Below are positions 38,601 to 50,500 of a stretch of 64,000 nt of DNA, piece after piece (position 1 is the first letter of the stretch; every line of letters starts with the position of its first letter). Source of the stretch: Pinguiococcus pyrenoidosus (taxonomy: Eukaryota > Sar > Pinguiophyceae > Pinguiochrysidales > Pinguiochrysidaceae); assembly GCA_019677205.1 (NCBI GenBank), contig JAAMXY010000487.1, forward strand, positions 1 to 64,000, read 5' to 3'. The notes beneath the pieces were generated by a model. It had not been told where the DNA came from. It searched no databases and worked only from the letters and a program-made list of their open reading frames with translations. A program made the translations under genes and the position numbers.

Positions 38601-39875
38601 CTATGCAAAGCCGACGTCCTCGTATCTAGCGACGACCTGCTGTACTCGACTGTAGCTCTCAGCGAAGGTGTCGGAGCCGACGCCGTATTTTTCGTACTGA
38701 TGCAGGTAGGCTCGAGACTGGAGCATGCGCTCCGACTTCTCCACAATGCGCTCCACCACCTGCACACCATACTGACAATTGGACAAGGCGGCACATGTCC
38801 TGTCTACATTGCTTGTGGGCGCTTCGCTTCGCACAATCCTCCACGCGCCGGCAGTCTCCGGCAGCTCGGCGATGGCTTGGAAGTCCTTCCCCGCAAGCTT
38901 GCCTGCCGCGTCACCGTGTAAGGCCACCTGAACTGCTCGCACGCCATTCCCTACCGGCGCGGTGGGGCTCGCGCGCATCTCCAGGGGCTGTCGCTGCTGC
39001 ACCATCAGCGACAGCCGTCGCAGCAGGCCGGTCCAGTTGTTCCTCGTGAACATTGCGGAGGACTCCTTGGTCTGCGGAACGCTCCACAAGCTGAGCCACT
39101 TCGTCGCCGGGTTGGGGCAGAGGAAGGCCGCGGCGCTGTGCAGGCCGTCGGAGCCCTCGGGGCCGTCACCCGGGTTCAGCACGGTCGCCAGGGGCCTGGC
39201 AAGCTCCCCGTTCAGCTGCTGCAACGTCGGCTTCTCCACTTGGAGCCCCGCGGTCAGGATGTCGCTGGCGGTCTGGTTCTCCAGCAGGATCATTGCATCG
39301 GAGACGTCCTGCAGGTGGCCGAGGCTCAGGAGCGCGTTGTAGTTCTGCACAATGACCTCCCCGGAGTGGTAGGGGAACACCAGCGTGTTCAGCCGCGCCG
39401 GGTTGGGATCCCAATCCGCGAGCATCTCCGTCGCAAAGCTGCCCAGGCCCGAGCCGGTGCCGCCCGCCGAGCTGTGCAGCACGTGAAAGGCGTCCAGCTG
39501 ATCTGTTTTCTCGGCCTCGGCGCGCACGCGCTCTTCGATCCCCTCCCGAAGCTTGGCCGACTGCATGGCGTAGCCCACGGCCCAGTTGTTGCCGCTGCCC
39601 AGCGCCTCACAGATTGCGCCTCCCGCGTCATAGCCCCACTCGCAGCGTCGAGAGGCGCCCAGCAGCCTCTGCACCACTTTGGGTTCCGTGTCCAGCAGCA
39701 CTGCGCGCGGAACGCTCTCCCCACTTCGCTTGCGGCGGAACCAGCGCCGGCGCCGCTGCGCCGCAAGCGCCGGATCCGCGCCTTCCGCGCGCTCCGCCTG
39801 GCGCCAGAGCTCTGCGAACCAGGCGGCGCCGAGCGTGTTGCCGCACTGGCCGATCTGCAAGGTGATCACCGTCAT
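38601..39875 (-). CDS. TUBD1: Delta-tubulin
   Basis: Single exon, 424 residues from ATG 39875. Delta-tubulin is needed for the C-tubule of centriole and basal-body triplets. The start MTVITLQIGQCGNTLGAAWF is tubulin-like. Delta-specific stretches are VPRAVLLDTEPKVVQRLL, ALGSGNNWAVGY, and the GTP T-loop SSAGGTGSGLGSFATEML. SGEVIVQNYNALLSLGHL, TKWLSLWSVPQTKE and the C-terminal SRAYLHQYEKYGVGSDTF follow the animal protein closely. It is slightly shorter than human TUBD1 (about 453) because internal loops are trimmed, and it lacks the acidic tail of alpha/beta tubulin. Its presence implies triplet basal bodies and hence flagella. Confidence 0.93.
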   Translation of the reverse strand: MTVITLQIGQCGNTLGAAWFAELWRQAERAEGADPALAAQRRRRWFRRKRSGESVPRAVLLDTEPKVVQRLLGASRRCEWGYDAGGAICEALGSGNNWAVGYAMQSAKLREGIEERVRAEAEKTDQLDAFHVLHSSAGGTGSGLGSFATEMLADWDPNPARLNTLVFPYHSGEVIVQNYNALLSLGHLQDVSDAMILLENQTASDILTAGLQVEKPTLQQLNGELARPLATVLNPGDGPEGSDGLHSAAAFLCPNPATKWLSLWSVPQTKESSAMFTRNNWTGLLRRLSLMVQQRQPLEMRASPTAPVGNGVRAVQVALHGDAAGKLAGKDFQAIAELPETAGAWRIVRSEAPTSNVDRTCAALSNCQYGVQVVERIVEKSERMLQSRAYLHQYEKYGVGSDTFAESYSRVQQVVARYEDVGFA

Positions 39876-40203
39876 CTCCGGCGCCGGAGAGGTGTTTGAA
39901 TGAGGTTTTGGCGGGCTTTGTTGCGAAGCCGTAGCACAGCTGCTTAAGGCTCGGCATCCCGCATTCGGCGCCTTTTGCGCTCTGCCATTGCAGCATTTGG
40001 GGCACTCTGACCGCCTTTGGCTGCTTGCGCCTTTTCCCGCTTGTACGGCGCAGCAGAGCTGCGCAGCTGCGGAGGCCAGAGGGCCTGAGCGGAATCCGGC
40101 GCCTGCGGCGCGGTGTTTGAAGTGTCGGAGCTTCGTCAGTCGTTTGCGAGGGAGACTACTGGTTTGAGGAGGGCGCCTGAGCGTCCCAAGCTTGCGTGTG
40201 GCC
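39876..40203. other. Divergent promoter region
   Basis: A 328-bp spacer between the delta-tubulin and plastid membrane-protein starts. It is GC-rich, and I see no motif or gene in it. Confidence 0.35.
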
Positions 40204-41246
40204 ATGAGAATCGAGCTGGGGCGATTGCTCGCATGCGCGCTCGTGCTTGGGGAGCTCTCCGAAGCTCTGGTGGCGCCACAGCGCCCCGGCGTGCTGGCCC
40301 GCCGGCCACTTGGGCTGCGTCAAGGCCCTCTCTTCGCGCTCAGACCGCTGGACAAGAACACCTTCGAGAGGCTGACGCCGGCGATGGTCTCCAAGGAGCA
40401 GTGGCTGCACTTCTGGGGGTGAGTGGCGCCGTCCAAAGGCCTCAAATGGCCAGCTCTCTCAACTGACGTGCCTGCCACGCCGGCCACAGAAACAACGATC
40501 TCGCTCGCGCGAGTCGGATTTTTGAGATCACGCTCGTGAGCTTCTTCGGCCTGTGGGCCACGTGGTTTTTGACGTTCGTGCTGGGCACGGTCGTGGGTAC
40601 CCTCATGTGCTTCATCTTCCTCTTCTGGGGCATGATCGCGCCCTACTCGGCCGCTCTTCGGCGCAATGCGGATTTCCGCAACGGCATCCTGGACGGCTTC
40701 CTGTCGTGGCACCCGAAGCGCAGCCTCTACGTCGCGCTCTACTCGGGCAGGATCATCCGCTGCGAGAGGGTCGTGGCCGACTTCAAGGGCCGGCGATTCA
40801 TGCTCAAGCTGGACATAGAGGATGAGGAAGGCCGCGTCATGAAGGTCCGCGCGCCGCTGCTGGAAGCCCATGCCGACGTGCGGGAAGGCCAGCAGACCTT
40901 CGCGCTTCTCGTGTCCGAGGACCCGGACTTTGTGACCCTGGAGCGCGCCTCGGACGTGTTCATTCCTTCGGTGAGTAGTTGGAACCGCTGCGGACGAGTC
41001 GTCACCTCCTGGCAGCCGGCTTCTCCGTTTTCCCTGCGCCATGTCCTTTTGCCAGCAGCCAACGACTAAAGTCTCTGTGTCCCATAGGTTCCAACGTGGG
41101 CAGGCGAGTACCCTTTCGTAAGATGGGAGCGGCTACCGCTGAGAAAGTCTGGCGAGGCCAGATCCGTGGAACCCCAGCAACGAGAGCGCTTCGCCGCCGA
41201 GCCCTGGACTGAAGATGCCCTCCCGAACGAGAGCTTGCAGCGATAG
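40204..41246 (+). CDS. Plastid-targeted membrane protein of unknown function
   Basis: Three exons: 40204-40418, 40490-40970 and 41088-41246, with introns of 71 and 117 nt; 284 residues. The N-terminus is a bipartite leader: signal peptide LGRLLACALVLGELSEA, then LVAPQRPGVLARRPLGLRQG, an Arg/Pro transit segment. One long or two closely spaced hydrophobic helices follow (LVSFFGLWATWFLTFVLGTV and GTLMCFIFLFWGMIAPY). A soluble beta-rich domain comes next (RSLYVALYSGRIIRCERVVA; MLKLDIEDEEGRVMKVRAPL), and the tail is PTWAGEYPFVRWERLPLR. I do not recognise the family. The topology suggests a plastid envelope or thylakoid anchor with a stromal domain, by inference. Confidence 0.72.
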
Positions 41247-41625
41247 CTGAATTCAAGAGTCTCCTTTGTCTTCTTCTACTTTGTGAAATCCTTTCCTGCA
41301 TCCTTCTCGTGCCTTCGCACCCGCACTGCTGATATACACGCACGCACACATTTTGTAGCCTGCTTCTGTCCGTTGCGTTTCTTCGCGACCAGGACCTCAC
41401 GTGCAGTTTAAGTAGTAAATCGATCGCCTGCCATCTTCCACCAATGGAGTGCATTGCTCATTCTCTGGCCACGAACCGTTCGCGCCCAGGAAAGAAGGCG
41501 GATCCGCTCCCCTCTTATGTTCCGAAAGCACTTGAAGGAGATCGGTCATTCGGCCAGGGGTGCGAACGCCGCCGAAACTTGAAGATGTATTCTGTCCTTT
41601 CCTCTCTGTCCATTCATCGCATCAG
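41247..41625. other. Gap between convergent genes
   Basis: About 380 bp with a CA-rich stretch near 41332-41350 and pyrimidine-rich tracts. No gene is supported. Confidence 0.4.
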
Positions 41626-42371
41626 CTACCGAAGGATGCAGCCCTGCACCGAGAGGGGCAAAAGGAGAAAGGACCCGGGAGAGGAGGCGAGGGGAACAGC
41701 AGCCCCGTGAGAAGATTCTTGAGGCAGCGAGGGGCAACGCGACGCTGCTTACCACATCGGTCGGGAGAATGCAGATGACCTCGGACATCTCAATGTGTCG
41801 CGGACAGCAAAGGTCGGCACCACCGGGGAGTTCACTACACTGCGTCTCCGCCTCGCACTGTACAAGCAGATCCCCGTCTTGTCAGCTCCTCCAGTTTCAC
41901 GCGTTCCTTCGTTGGTCCAAGTGGCCGAACCGATTGTCCCCTTACCGTCCCGCAGTCCTCCCCGCAGCAGATGGTGCCGTCCTTGTTGGCCACTCCGCTT
42001 TCGCACATTCCCCGCGGCGCCACCGGGGCCTCCTCCTTGCCCTTCGCCTTGACCGCCATCTCCTCCGCCTTGGTCGACGAGCTCGCGGCCGCTTTGGTGT
42101 AGAGGTCCGCCAGCGTGCGCGCGTCCTCCATGGCGGTGAGGTACAGATAGGTGAAGAAGAGGGCCACGTCCGCGTCGTTCTCCGAGGCCGAGCACTTGTC
42201 GATGCAATTGGCTTCTGGCTCGGCCTTGATCTGCCACTCCCGCATCTTCTCCTGGTAGTCCGAGCACATGCGGACGCATTGCGCCCCTCGCGCGGCCTCC
42301 GCGGCGTTGGCCCCGGCGGGGCCGGGCCAACAGCAGTACAGGCAGCAGAGCAGCGCGACCGGCGGCCTCAT
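41626..42371 (-). CDS. Secreted cysteine-rich protein
   Basis: Three exons: 41946-42371, 41753-41839 and 41626-41643; 176 residues. The N-terminus is a signal peptide rich in Cys (VALLCCLYCCWPGPAGANA). The mature region has an N-terminal Cys cluster (CVRMCSDY, NCIDKCSA), a helical middle and a C-terminal module with CESGVANKDGTICCGEDCGT joined across the intron to CSELPGGADLCCPRHI and a final Cys. The C..G...CC...CG.C...CC pattern is one I associate with many secreted or membrane proteins of stramenopiles and dinoflagellates. The function is unknown. The last exon codes only five residues plus the stop, and is the least certain part. Confidence 0.6.
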
Positions 42372-42668
42372 GGCATCGATGCGCGCAAAGCCTGGTGACT
42401 GATTGAAAGCCGAGCGGAAGACCGACGCGGGAAAAACCGAAGGACGAAGACATTCTCCGATCAGCTGATCGGTTCTTTTTGCGACCTCTTTGTGGCGTCG
42501 TGACGGGGTCTTCTTCCACAATCTCGGGAGGGCGCCTTGTGGAGCGCAATGCTCCTCTCTTGTGTCGGTGGAGCTTGGCTGGCGTCGATGTGATGGTTCT
42601 GAGAAGAGAGATGTGGCGAGAGACAAGCAAGAGGAATCCTTGTTGCGGCGGAACGCAGGCTCTTTCAT
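42372..42668. other. Gap upstream of the secreted Cys-rich gene
   Basis: This runs from the ATG of the Cys-rich gene to the stop of the dynein light intermediate chain gene, both on the minus strand. It holds the promoter of the former and the 3' UTR of the latter. No gene is supported. Confidence 0.4.
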
Positions 42669-44035
42669 TCACTTCGCGCTGCGCCGCTTGGACGACTTCT
42701 TCGCTGATGACGACTTCGCTTGCTCTTTGCGGAGCCTCTCCCGCCTTTCGGCCTCCCTGCGGTACTTCGCGAGCTCGGCGTCCTTCTGCGCTCTGGCCTC
42801 GTCCACTGCGGCCTCTTTGTATTCCGCGACATCTTCCTTCTCTTCCGCCTCCACTTTCTCCTCCGCCCTGTGAAGGTTCAGAATCCGAACAGGATAAGAT
42901 GAAGAAGGCTCGACGCCTCCTTGAGGCCGAAGGATGCCAGGGTCGTGCTACGTACCTGGATGGAGCGCCGAAGGAGTCTTCGAGGGTCTGCTCCCAGAAC
43001 GCCACGGCCCGACTCGGCGACGACAGGTCAACAGCGCGGAGGTCTTGCGGCAGCTCCTCGGCTATCTTGCTCATCGAGTCTGTGCCGGCGGCAATGAGCA
43101 GCGCCTTGCTCGGGTTGGTCTCCGCTTGCTTCCGAAGGCTCACGCGGAACAGGAGCGAGCCGCAGATAGCTCTGAAGTTCTCCTTCAACGTGTGATCCTT
43201 GACGCTGGTGAACACCAGCGAAGCGCCGTTGACGTGCGCGAGGTACCGCAAGGCAAGCGCGAGCGCCTTCCGCGGGGCTGGCTCGAAGTCACGGAAGCAA
43301 TCGTACTTGTTGGCCACGATGAGCAGAGGGAGAGGGAATACATCGATGATCCGCCGGTCTTCGTGGTCGGCCGGCACGTGGTACGCCATCCTCGCATCGA
43401 GGGACTCCTTGACCATCGCCGGCGCTCTCTCAATCTGCGCACCGATGCGGCTGCGAAGCAGCTGCAGCCAGTACTGGAGGCTCTGGAAGCAGTCCTGCGG
43501 CTGAGACAGATCGAGCACCAGGATGACATTCATTCGCCGCAACTTGACGCCCTGGTCTTTCCCATCCAGCGGCACGTCAAGCAGCTCGACAGAAGCGCCG
43601 TCTCCGCCGGCCAGCTCCCAGATGTGCGCCGTGTCCTTCGCGCTATTCGTGACGTTCGTCCTGCCCGATGCATGTTCGATCGTAAGAGGCCGCTAGAGGC
43701 GAAGGGGGCAGCGACAGCGCCCTTGAAGGGCGCACCTGCGAGCGAAGGAGTACTCCAAGGCGACGCTGGGCTTGACTTTGTCAGCCTTGCTGGAGCTCAG
43801 GAAGGCGTTCACCAGGCCGCTCTTCCCGGCTGAGCCGCTTCCGCAGACAATTCCGCATGATTGCACGCCTGCCAACCCAGGCGGGAGAGCATGGTCAGGT
43901 GGGCAGCCGAAAGCCGTGCGGAAAGCGCCAGAAGCGGCTGCAACGCAGCGAGGACTCACCTTGACGCTCGTTCAAGTTGGCGGCCTGCACCATGGCATCC
44001 CATAGCCCTTCCGAGCCACTCGACTTGCGCTCCAT
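42669..44035 (-). CDS. DYNC2LI1: Cytoplasmic dynein-2 (IFT) light intermediate chain
   Basis: Four exons: 43960-44035, 43736-43868, 42956-43660 and 42669-42867, phases 1, 2, 2; 370 residues. D2LIC is a subunit of the dynein that drives retrograde transport in flagella. The Ras-like fold is visible: P-loop CGSGSAGKSGLVNAFLSSS, ALEYSFARR, DTAHIWELAGGDGASVELL, then NVILVLDLSQPQDCFQSLQY and FPLPLLIVANKYDCFRDFEP. The human-like NGASLVFTSVKDHTL and the C-terminal VDEARAQKDAELAKYRREAE clinch the family. The tail is Lys/Ser-rich. The gene starts 481 bp from the divergent giant EML gene, another likely axonemal protein. Confidence 0.92.
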
Positions 44036-44516
44036 GGCGCACGTTGCACGCGCCGAATGGAAAAGGGGGCCCGATCTGGACATGAAACCGTCGGATCATT
44101 TTTGAATTCGGACTCTGCTGTATCTTAGCAAACTCCAGCGGCTTCGAAAGCCGCCTCTGAAGGAGCTCTCAACTCCTGGGAATGCAAAGTATTTGGGTAA
44201 CTGTCATTCTCGCCTATACGCGTATGGATTCCGCCAGGAAGCGAAACAGCCGTTTAATCCGTTGCGTCCCTCTGTCACAGCCGTTTGAATCGCGGTCCAC
44301 TCCTCCCGCAGCTTTTGCCATTTGTTCTTCAACTTCGTCGTCCGTTTGCGCGGCTTTCCTGGGCTCTCAGAGGCGCTCTCGTCGCCTGGAGGGGAGAGGA
44401 GGTCGCAAGAGACCAGTGACTTCACTTGCCGAGGTGCCAGTTGCAGTGGGCGCAAGCAAGGCTGGGTGGCGTGGCCCAGGGCCTTGCAAGGCCAGAGTCC
44501 CCAAGCTCAACTCCCC
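44036..44516. promoter_or_regulatory. Divergent promoter between the IFT dynein and EML genes
   Basis: A 481-bp spacer. The part near the dynein gene is less GC-rich (about 44090-44240), and the rest is ordinary. An open frame continues upstream from the EML start, but its sequence looks non-coding. Confidence 0.4.
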
Positions 44517-47500
44517 ATGGGAAACTCGACGTCGACCTGGGAGCGCGCGTGCCACGCCGGCCAGATGCGCCTGCTGAGCGGGCAGGACCTGGAGAACCTC
44601 GTGGTGCTGCACGACGCCGTGGTGAAGTTTGACAACATGGAGAGGCACAGCGTGGAGCTGCTGTGGCGGAGCTTCACGCAGACGGCCGAGAGCTTTGCAC
44701 TGACCAAGAAGGACTTGGATCAGATCTTGCTAGTGCTGAAGGACCAGATTGGCGTGACCGACCCCGACGAGGCGCAGCGCGAGATCCAGAGGCAGAGCGA
44801 CGCCCTGTGGGAGCATTGGACCAGCGAGGAGCGCCACACGGGCCCTAGCCGAGATGTCGTGGACGCCATGGAGTTTCTGATGGCGGTGGTCTTCCTGTCC
44901 AAGATGTCTCTGCGAGACAAGGTGAACTTCGTCTTCGACTGCATGGACTTCGACGGCAGCAACAGCGTGAGCTTTGAGGAAGTGTGCATCAGCATGAAGA
45001 GCATCGAAGCAGGCCTCACCAAGCTGCGGAAGGATCCCAGTCCGCCGGCGTCGGAGATGAAGATCCTGCTGCTCGCAAGCGCGTGGTTCTCCTCCTGCGC
45101 CGAGGTGCCCTTGAACGACGACAACGTGTACGATCACGTGGTGATCAAGCGCCGACAGTTCGTGGAGTTCTGCTTGGACCCGCTGCAGCCGGCCAACATC
45201 GTCTTCCGCCTGTACGCAGTCGCTGAGGGCCAGAAGGAGATCGACAGCGACGTCGAGGAGGAGGCGAATGTCGCGTCAAGGGTGCCGGAGCACGTCAAGG
45301 TCGACGACGAAGCAAACCCCTTCGCCGCTGCCCGTGGGGGAGGCGACGAGTTCCTCTCGGTGAAGCCCTGGCTGGGCGCCATCTTTGCGCCCACAGAGAA
45401 GTGCGCGCTGGACAAGTCGGCGCCGGATGGGCAGCTCATGCTCGAGTGGGTCCACGGCTACGCCTCGAGGACGTCTCGGAACAACGTATGCTACTTGGCG
45501 AGAGGAGAGGGAATCGGCAGCGCCCACATCGTGTACAACGCCGCGGCGCTCGGAGTCCGCTTCGACTTTGAGCTGGACGAGAAAGCGCAGAGCTTCTTCA
45601 TGCAGCACAGCGACGACGTGCTGTGCATCGCCGTGTCGCCTACGCCGAGCGCGGCGGACTCCGATCGATACCCGGGACAGCTCGTCGCAACCGGCGAGCT
45701 GGGCCCGCATCCCATGATCCACGTGTGGGACCCCGCCAACATGCAGACGGTGTTCAGCTTGGGCGGGTTCCACACGAAGGGAGTGTCCTCGCTGGCCTTC
45801 AGCAGCGACGGGCTGCGGCTCGTCAGTATCGGGTGCGACGAGTCGCACAGCGTCGCCGTCTACGACGTCAGCCACGGATCCACCAGCAAGGGCGGCAGCC
45901 GAGGGCGGCTGCTCTTCAGTTCCAAGGGCAACAAGCAGAAGGTCCTCGGTCTCAGCGTGTCGCCGTTCTCCTCGGATGCTTTCGTGACCTGTGGCATGAA
46001 GCATATCGACCTGTGGAGCGTGTCGGAGAACGGCCTGACGTCCAAGAAGATCAAGTTCCTTGTGAAAGGCAAGAACTACGCCACGACCATCCTCTGCGTC
46101 GACTACCTGCAGGCCGATCAGCTGGTGGCCGGCGTGATGAGCGGAGCCATCTACGAGTTCCGCGGGGAGACGTTCCACCGAGAGCACCAAGCGCACGAGA
46201 AGACCTGCAACTGCATCCGGGCCTTCCGCGATGTCGAGGACGGAAGGATCCTCTCCGGTGGGAAGGACAATAAAGTGCTCATGTTCGACATGTCGTTCCA
46301 GCGGCTCTTCGTCATTGACATGTTGGCGCGGAATGCAGACGGGGGCCTGGCGTATGCCATCTCTGCGTGGCAAGATCCATCCGTACGAAGTGCCGATCTG
46401 CTGATCATCGAGGACGCGGACGCTGCAGAGGGCTGTCGCGAGAAGATTCTCGTCGGGACTCAGGGAGCGGACATCTACGAGTTTGGCGTCTTCGGTTCCT
46501 CGCGAGAGATTCGCTTGCTGCACGGAGGGCCCATCGTGCAAGGCCACTGCAAAGACGAGACCTGGGGCCTGGCCACGCACCCGACCCTGCCCGAGTACGC
46601 CACCGTGGGCGACGACAAGACCTTGCGCATCTGGGACGCCACGAAGCACAGCCAGAAGCACGTGGAGCCTCTGGAGCACCCCGCTCGCGCGTGCGCCTTC
46701 TCGCCGGACGGCACGAAGCTCGCCGTGGGATTCGGGAGCGGCAGCTCCTCGAAAGGCAGCTCTCGTGTCGACGGCAGCTTTCGTGTTTACAGCTTGGACC
46801 GAGATGAAGCGTCCCAGCGACTGACCGTCAACCTAATCCACGAGGCGCGCGACTCGCGCAAGTGGATTTCGGACATCAAGTTCTCTCCGGATGGGAAGGT
46901 GCTGGCGGTCGGGAGCCACGACTCCGCCGTGTACATCTACAGTGTGTACCAGCAGTTCAAGCGCAAGGCGAAGTTCAACAAGCACAGCAGCTACATCACC
47001 CATCTCGACTTCAGCAGCGACGGCAGGTATCTGCAGAGCAACTGTGGTGCCTACGAGCTTCTCTTCTCCGACATCCGGGACGGACGCCAAGTCACAGCCG
47101 CCAGCTCGTTGCGGAACGTCAACTGGCACTCCTTCACTTGCACGCTCGGGTGGCCGGTCCAGGGAATCTGGCCGCCCGAAGCGGACGGTACCGATGTCAA
47201 CGCGGTCGACCGGGCGCCGACTGGACGTGTCTTGGCCACGGGCGACGACTGTGGCAAGGTGAAGCTCTTCAGGTACCCCTGCGTCTCGGAGGACGCCTCC
47301 GCGGTGGAGTTCTGCGGGCACAGCAGTCATGTGACGAACGTGAGGTGGTGCCGAAGCTCTTCACAGCATGGGCGGCGACGCTCGCAGCTGTGGTACCTGA
47401 TAAGCACCGGCGGGAACGACCGCTGCGTCTTCCAATGGGCTTTCCATGACGAAGAGAAGCCCAGCGTCGAGACCTTTGAGGAGGTGCCGGAAGCGGTGCA

Positions 47501-50500
47501 GGATCTCTCCGAGTTTGACGCCGGGACAGTTGCCACGGAGAGTGGAGACTCGGAAGATGACGTCTTCGGTTCCGGCCTCACGAGGGGCGGGGGCGACGAG
47601 TTCATGGCGGTGAAGCCGTGGATCGGCGCCATCAGGGAGCCCACGCACCCGTTCCTCCAGACGAACGACAAGGGCCACGATGTGGTGGACATGGAGCGGA
47701 AGTACATGTGGATGAAGAGCCTCGACGAGAGCTTCAAGAGAGTCTTCGAGGTGCAGCAGGGGATCCACCACGGCAGTCTGGATCCGTGGAGCGCAGAGCT
47801 GCAGCAGGCGTTCCTCTCTCAAGCACGAGAGAGTTCCGAGCTCATCTCCTTCGGTGCCCGTGAAGAGGTGTCCACGCCGCCGGAGAGCTCCGACCTGGAG
47901 CTGGAATGGGTCTACGGCTATCGGGCTCAGGACTGCCGCAGCAACGTGCAGTTTAACGAACATGGCGACGCCGTGTACCATGCGGCGGCCCTCGGGATCT
48001 GCCTGTCGCTCGTTGACGGGAAGACGACGCAGCGCTTCTTCAAGAACCACGACTCCGCCATCCTCAGCTTCGCGATGCATCCGAATCGCCGTCTAGTTGC
48101 GACCGGCGACGAAGGCCGCAGTCCCAGCATCCACGTCTGGGACTCGACGGACATGGCTGCCAAGGCGCATCTCAGCGGCTTCCACCGCCGCGGCGTGACC
48201 CTCCTGCAGTTCGATCCGGACGGCAGTTGCTTGGTGTCCATCGGCAACGACGACGAGCACAGCATCGCGGTGTACGACTGGGCGAGTCAGACGCTTCGCG
48301 CGAGCAGCAAAGGCGCTCGCGCGAAGCCTTTGGATCTCGCGACCAAAGGCATCGAGGAGTTCGTGGTCGTGGGGGTCAAGAGCATTCAGTTCTGGACCAT
48401 CCAAGGCCGAAACCTGTCGGCCAAGAAGGGCATCCTACAACGAGGCAAGGCCAAGGGCAAGATCCAGGCTTTTGTGGCGACCGTCTTTAGCCAGGACGAG
48501 GCCGTGGTCGGCTGCTTCTCCGGCGAGCTGTACTTCTTCGTAGGCAAGTCGCTGGACATGATCGCTACGCACCACGTGCCTGCGCCGATCTTCAGCATGC
48601 AGGCGCTGCCCCAGAACATGCTTCTGTCCGGCGACAAGTCCGGCAAGGTGGTGAAGTGGCGGGAGCGGGGTCAGGTCGAGTGGACGCTCGACCTGCAACG
48701 CGGTCCCATCCGGAGCGTCTGCCTCAACCCGGACACGATGTCGCTACTGGTCGGTTGCCAGTCCTCTGAGATCTGTCGCCTTGCGTTGAGTCCAGCAAGC
48801 TCCTCGGAGAACGTTCTCAACATCTCGGAGGTCGACCTTCGAGTACTGATGACCGGGCATGTGAAGGACGAGCTGTGGGGCCTCGCGACCCATCCGTTCC
48901 GGCTGGAGTTCGCGACGGTGGGCGACGACCACTCGCTGCGGATCTGGAGCGTCTTGGACCACAAGCAGATCGGCTTCTTGGACACCGGGCACATGTGCCG
49001 CGCGGTGGATTACGACAGCGATGGCTGCCTCGTCGCGATCGGCTTCGGGGGATCCGTCGGGCGGGGACGCCAGAAGAAGGATGGCATGCTTCGCCTGTAC
49101 GAGCTGGTTGACGCAGAGGGCCGCTTCGCCAGGATCGATCCGACGCCGAAGGTGGAGGTTTGGGACGCGAGAGAGTGGATCTCAGTGGTGAGATTCAGTC
49201 CGGATGGGAACACCTTGGCCGTGGGCTCGCACGACAATCGCGTCTACCTGTACGCCGTCGAGCGAAGCCAGAGCGACGCTGGGCTTCAGGTGGAGCTGCG
49301 CAAGAGGGCGGTCTTCAGCAAGCACAACAGCTACGTAACCCACCTGGACTTCAGCGCCGACTCCCAGTACCTCCAGTCCACCGACGGCGCGTACGAGCTG
49401 CTCTTCAGCGACGTGAGCAGCGGGCAGCAGATCACGTCGGCGGAGAGTCTGAAGGACACCCGATGGGCGACGTGGACATGCACTTTGGGCTGGCCGGTCC
49501 AGGGCATCTGGCCGCGAGAGGCTGACGGTACCGACATCAACGCCGTCTCCAGATCCTGCGCGGGCGGCCTCGTGGCGACCTCCGACGACTTTGGCAAAGT
49601 CAAAGTGTTTCGGTACCCGTGCCTCGTCCGCGGCGCCCAGGCGCAGGAGCTCGCAGGCCACAGCAGCCACGTAACGAACGTGAGTTTCAGCGCCTTCGAC
49701 CGCGCGCTCGTGTCCTGCGGAGGCAACGACCGATGTGTCTTTCAGTGGAGGCACGAGTATCTCGAGAGAGACGCCATGAACCAGACAGACACCGTGAGCA
49801 TCGAGGATCGCGAGTCGGTCGATGCCGATGCAGAGGAGATCGACTTCGCCCCTCGCGTCGGGGGCGACGAGTTCATGGCGGTGAAGCCTTACTTGGGCGC
49901 GATTCGCGCCCCGACGGATCAGCCATCGGATAATCCCCGGCTCCCCAATGCCTCGCTGGAGCTGGAGTGGATCTTTGGCTTCCGGTCCTTCGAGTCGCAG
50001 AACAACGTCGCCTACGCCGTGGATGGCTCGATTGTCTATCATGCCGCCGCGGTGGGCATTCGCCTCGAGATCGACAGGGCGACGTACCTGTCCGATGGCG
50101 GCGGCGCCTCCAAGTTCTCCGATGCTGCGCTGAGCAGCCGGCGAGGCGAAGCCTTGTCGCAGAAGTTCCATCTCGGCCATGGGGACGACATCACCTGCTT
50201 GGCGATGTCGCACGATCGCCGATTCGTGGCGTCTGGCGAGATGGGGCGCCGCCCGCAGATTCGGATCTGGGATGCAAACAGCTGCGCCAAGCTCTGCGTG
50301 CTGGAGGGGCTTCACCGGAGGAGCATTGTGGGTCTGGCCTTCAACGCCGACGGCACGAAGCTCGTTAGCGTTGGGGCGGACAACGAGCACACGCACGCGC
50401 TCTGGGAGGACACCGGCGGCAGCTGGAGCGCTGCCACCTTGGTGGCCAAAGGCGTTGGCGACTCCAACAAAGTCCTCTTCTGCAGCTTCTCGCGTGATGA

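Noticed and set aside
41749-43575. 608-codon minus-strand frame joining the IFT dynein exon to downstream sequence
   Set aside because: Only its first 200 residues or so (the dynein exon) are real. The rest reads through an intron, the next exon in the wrong frame and a spacer.
44204-44455. Short minus-strand frame with a basic helix near the EML start
   Set aside because: No start-codon context, splice support or homology; it lies in the divergent promoter and overlaps the upstream open frame of the EML gene.
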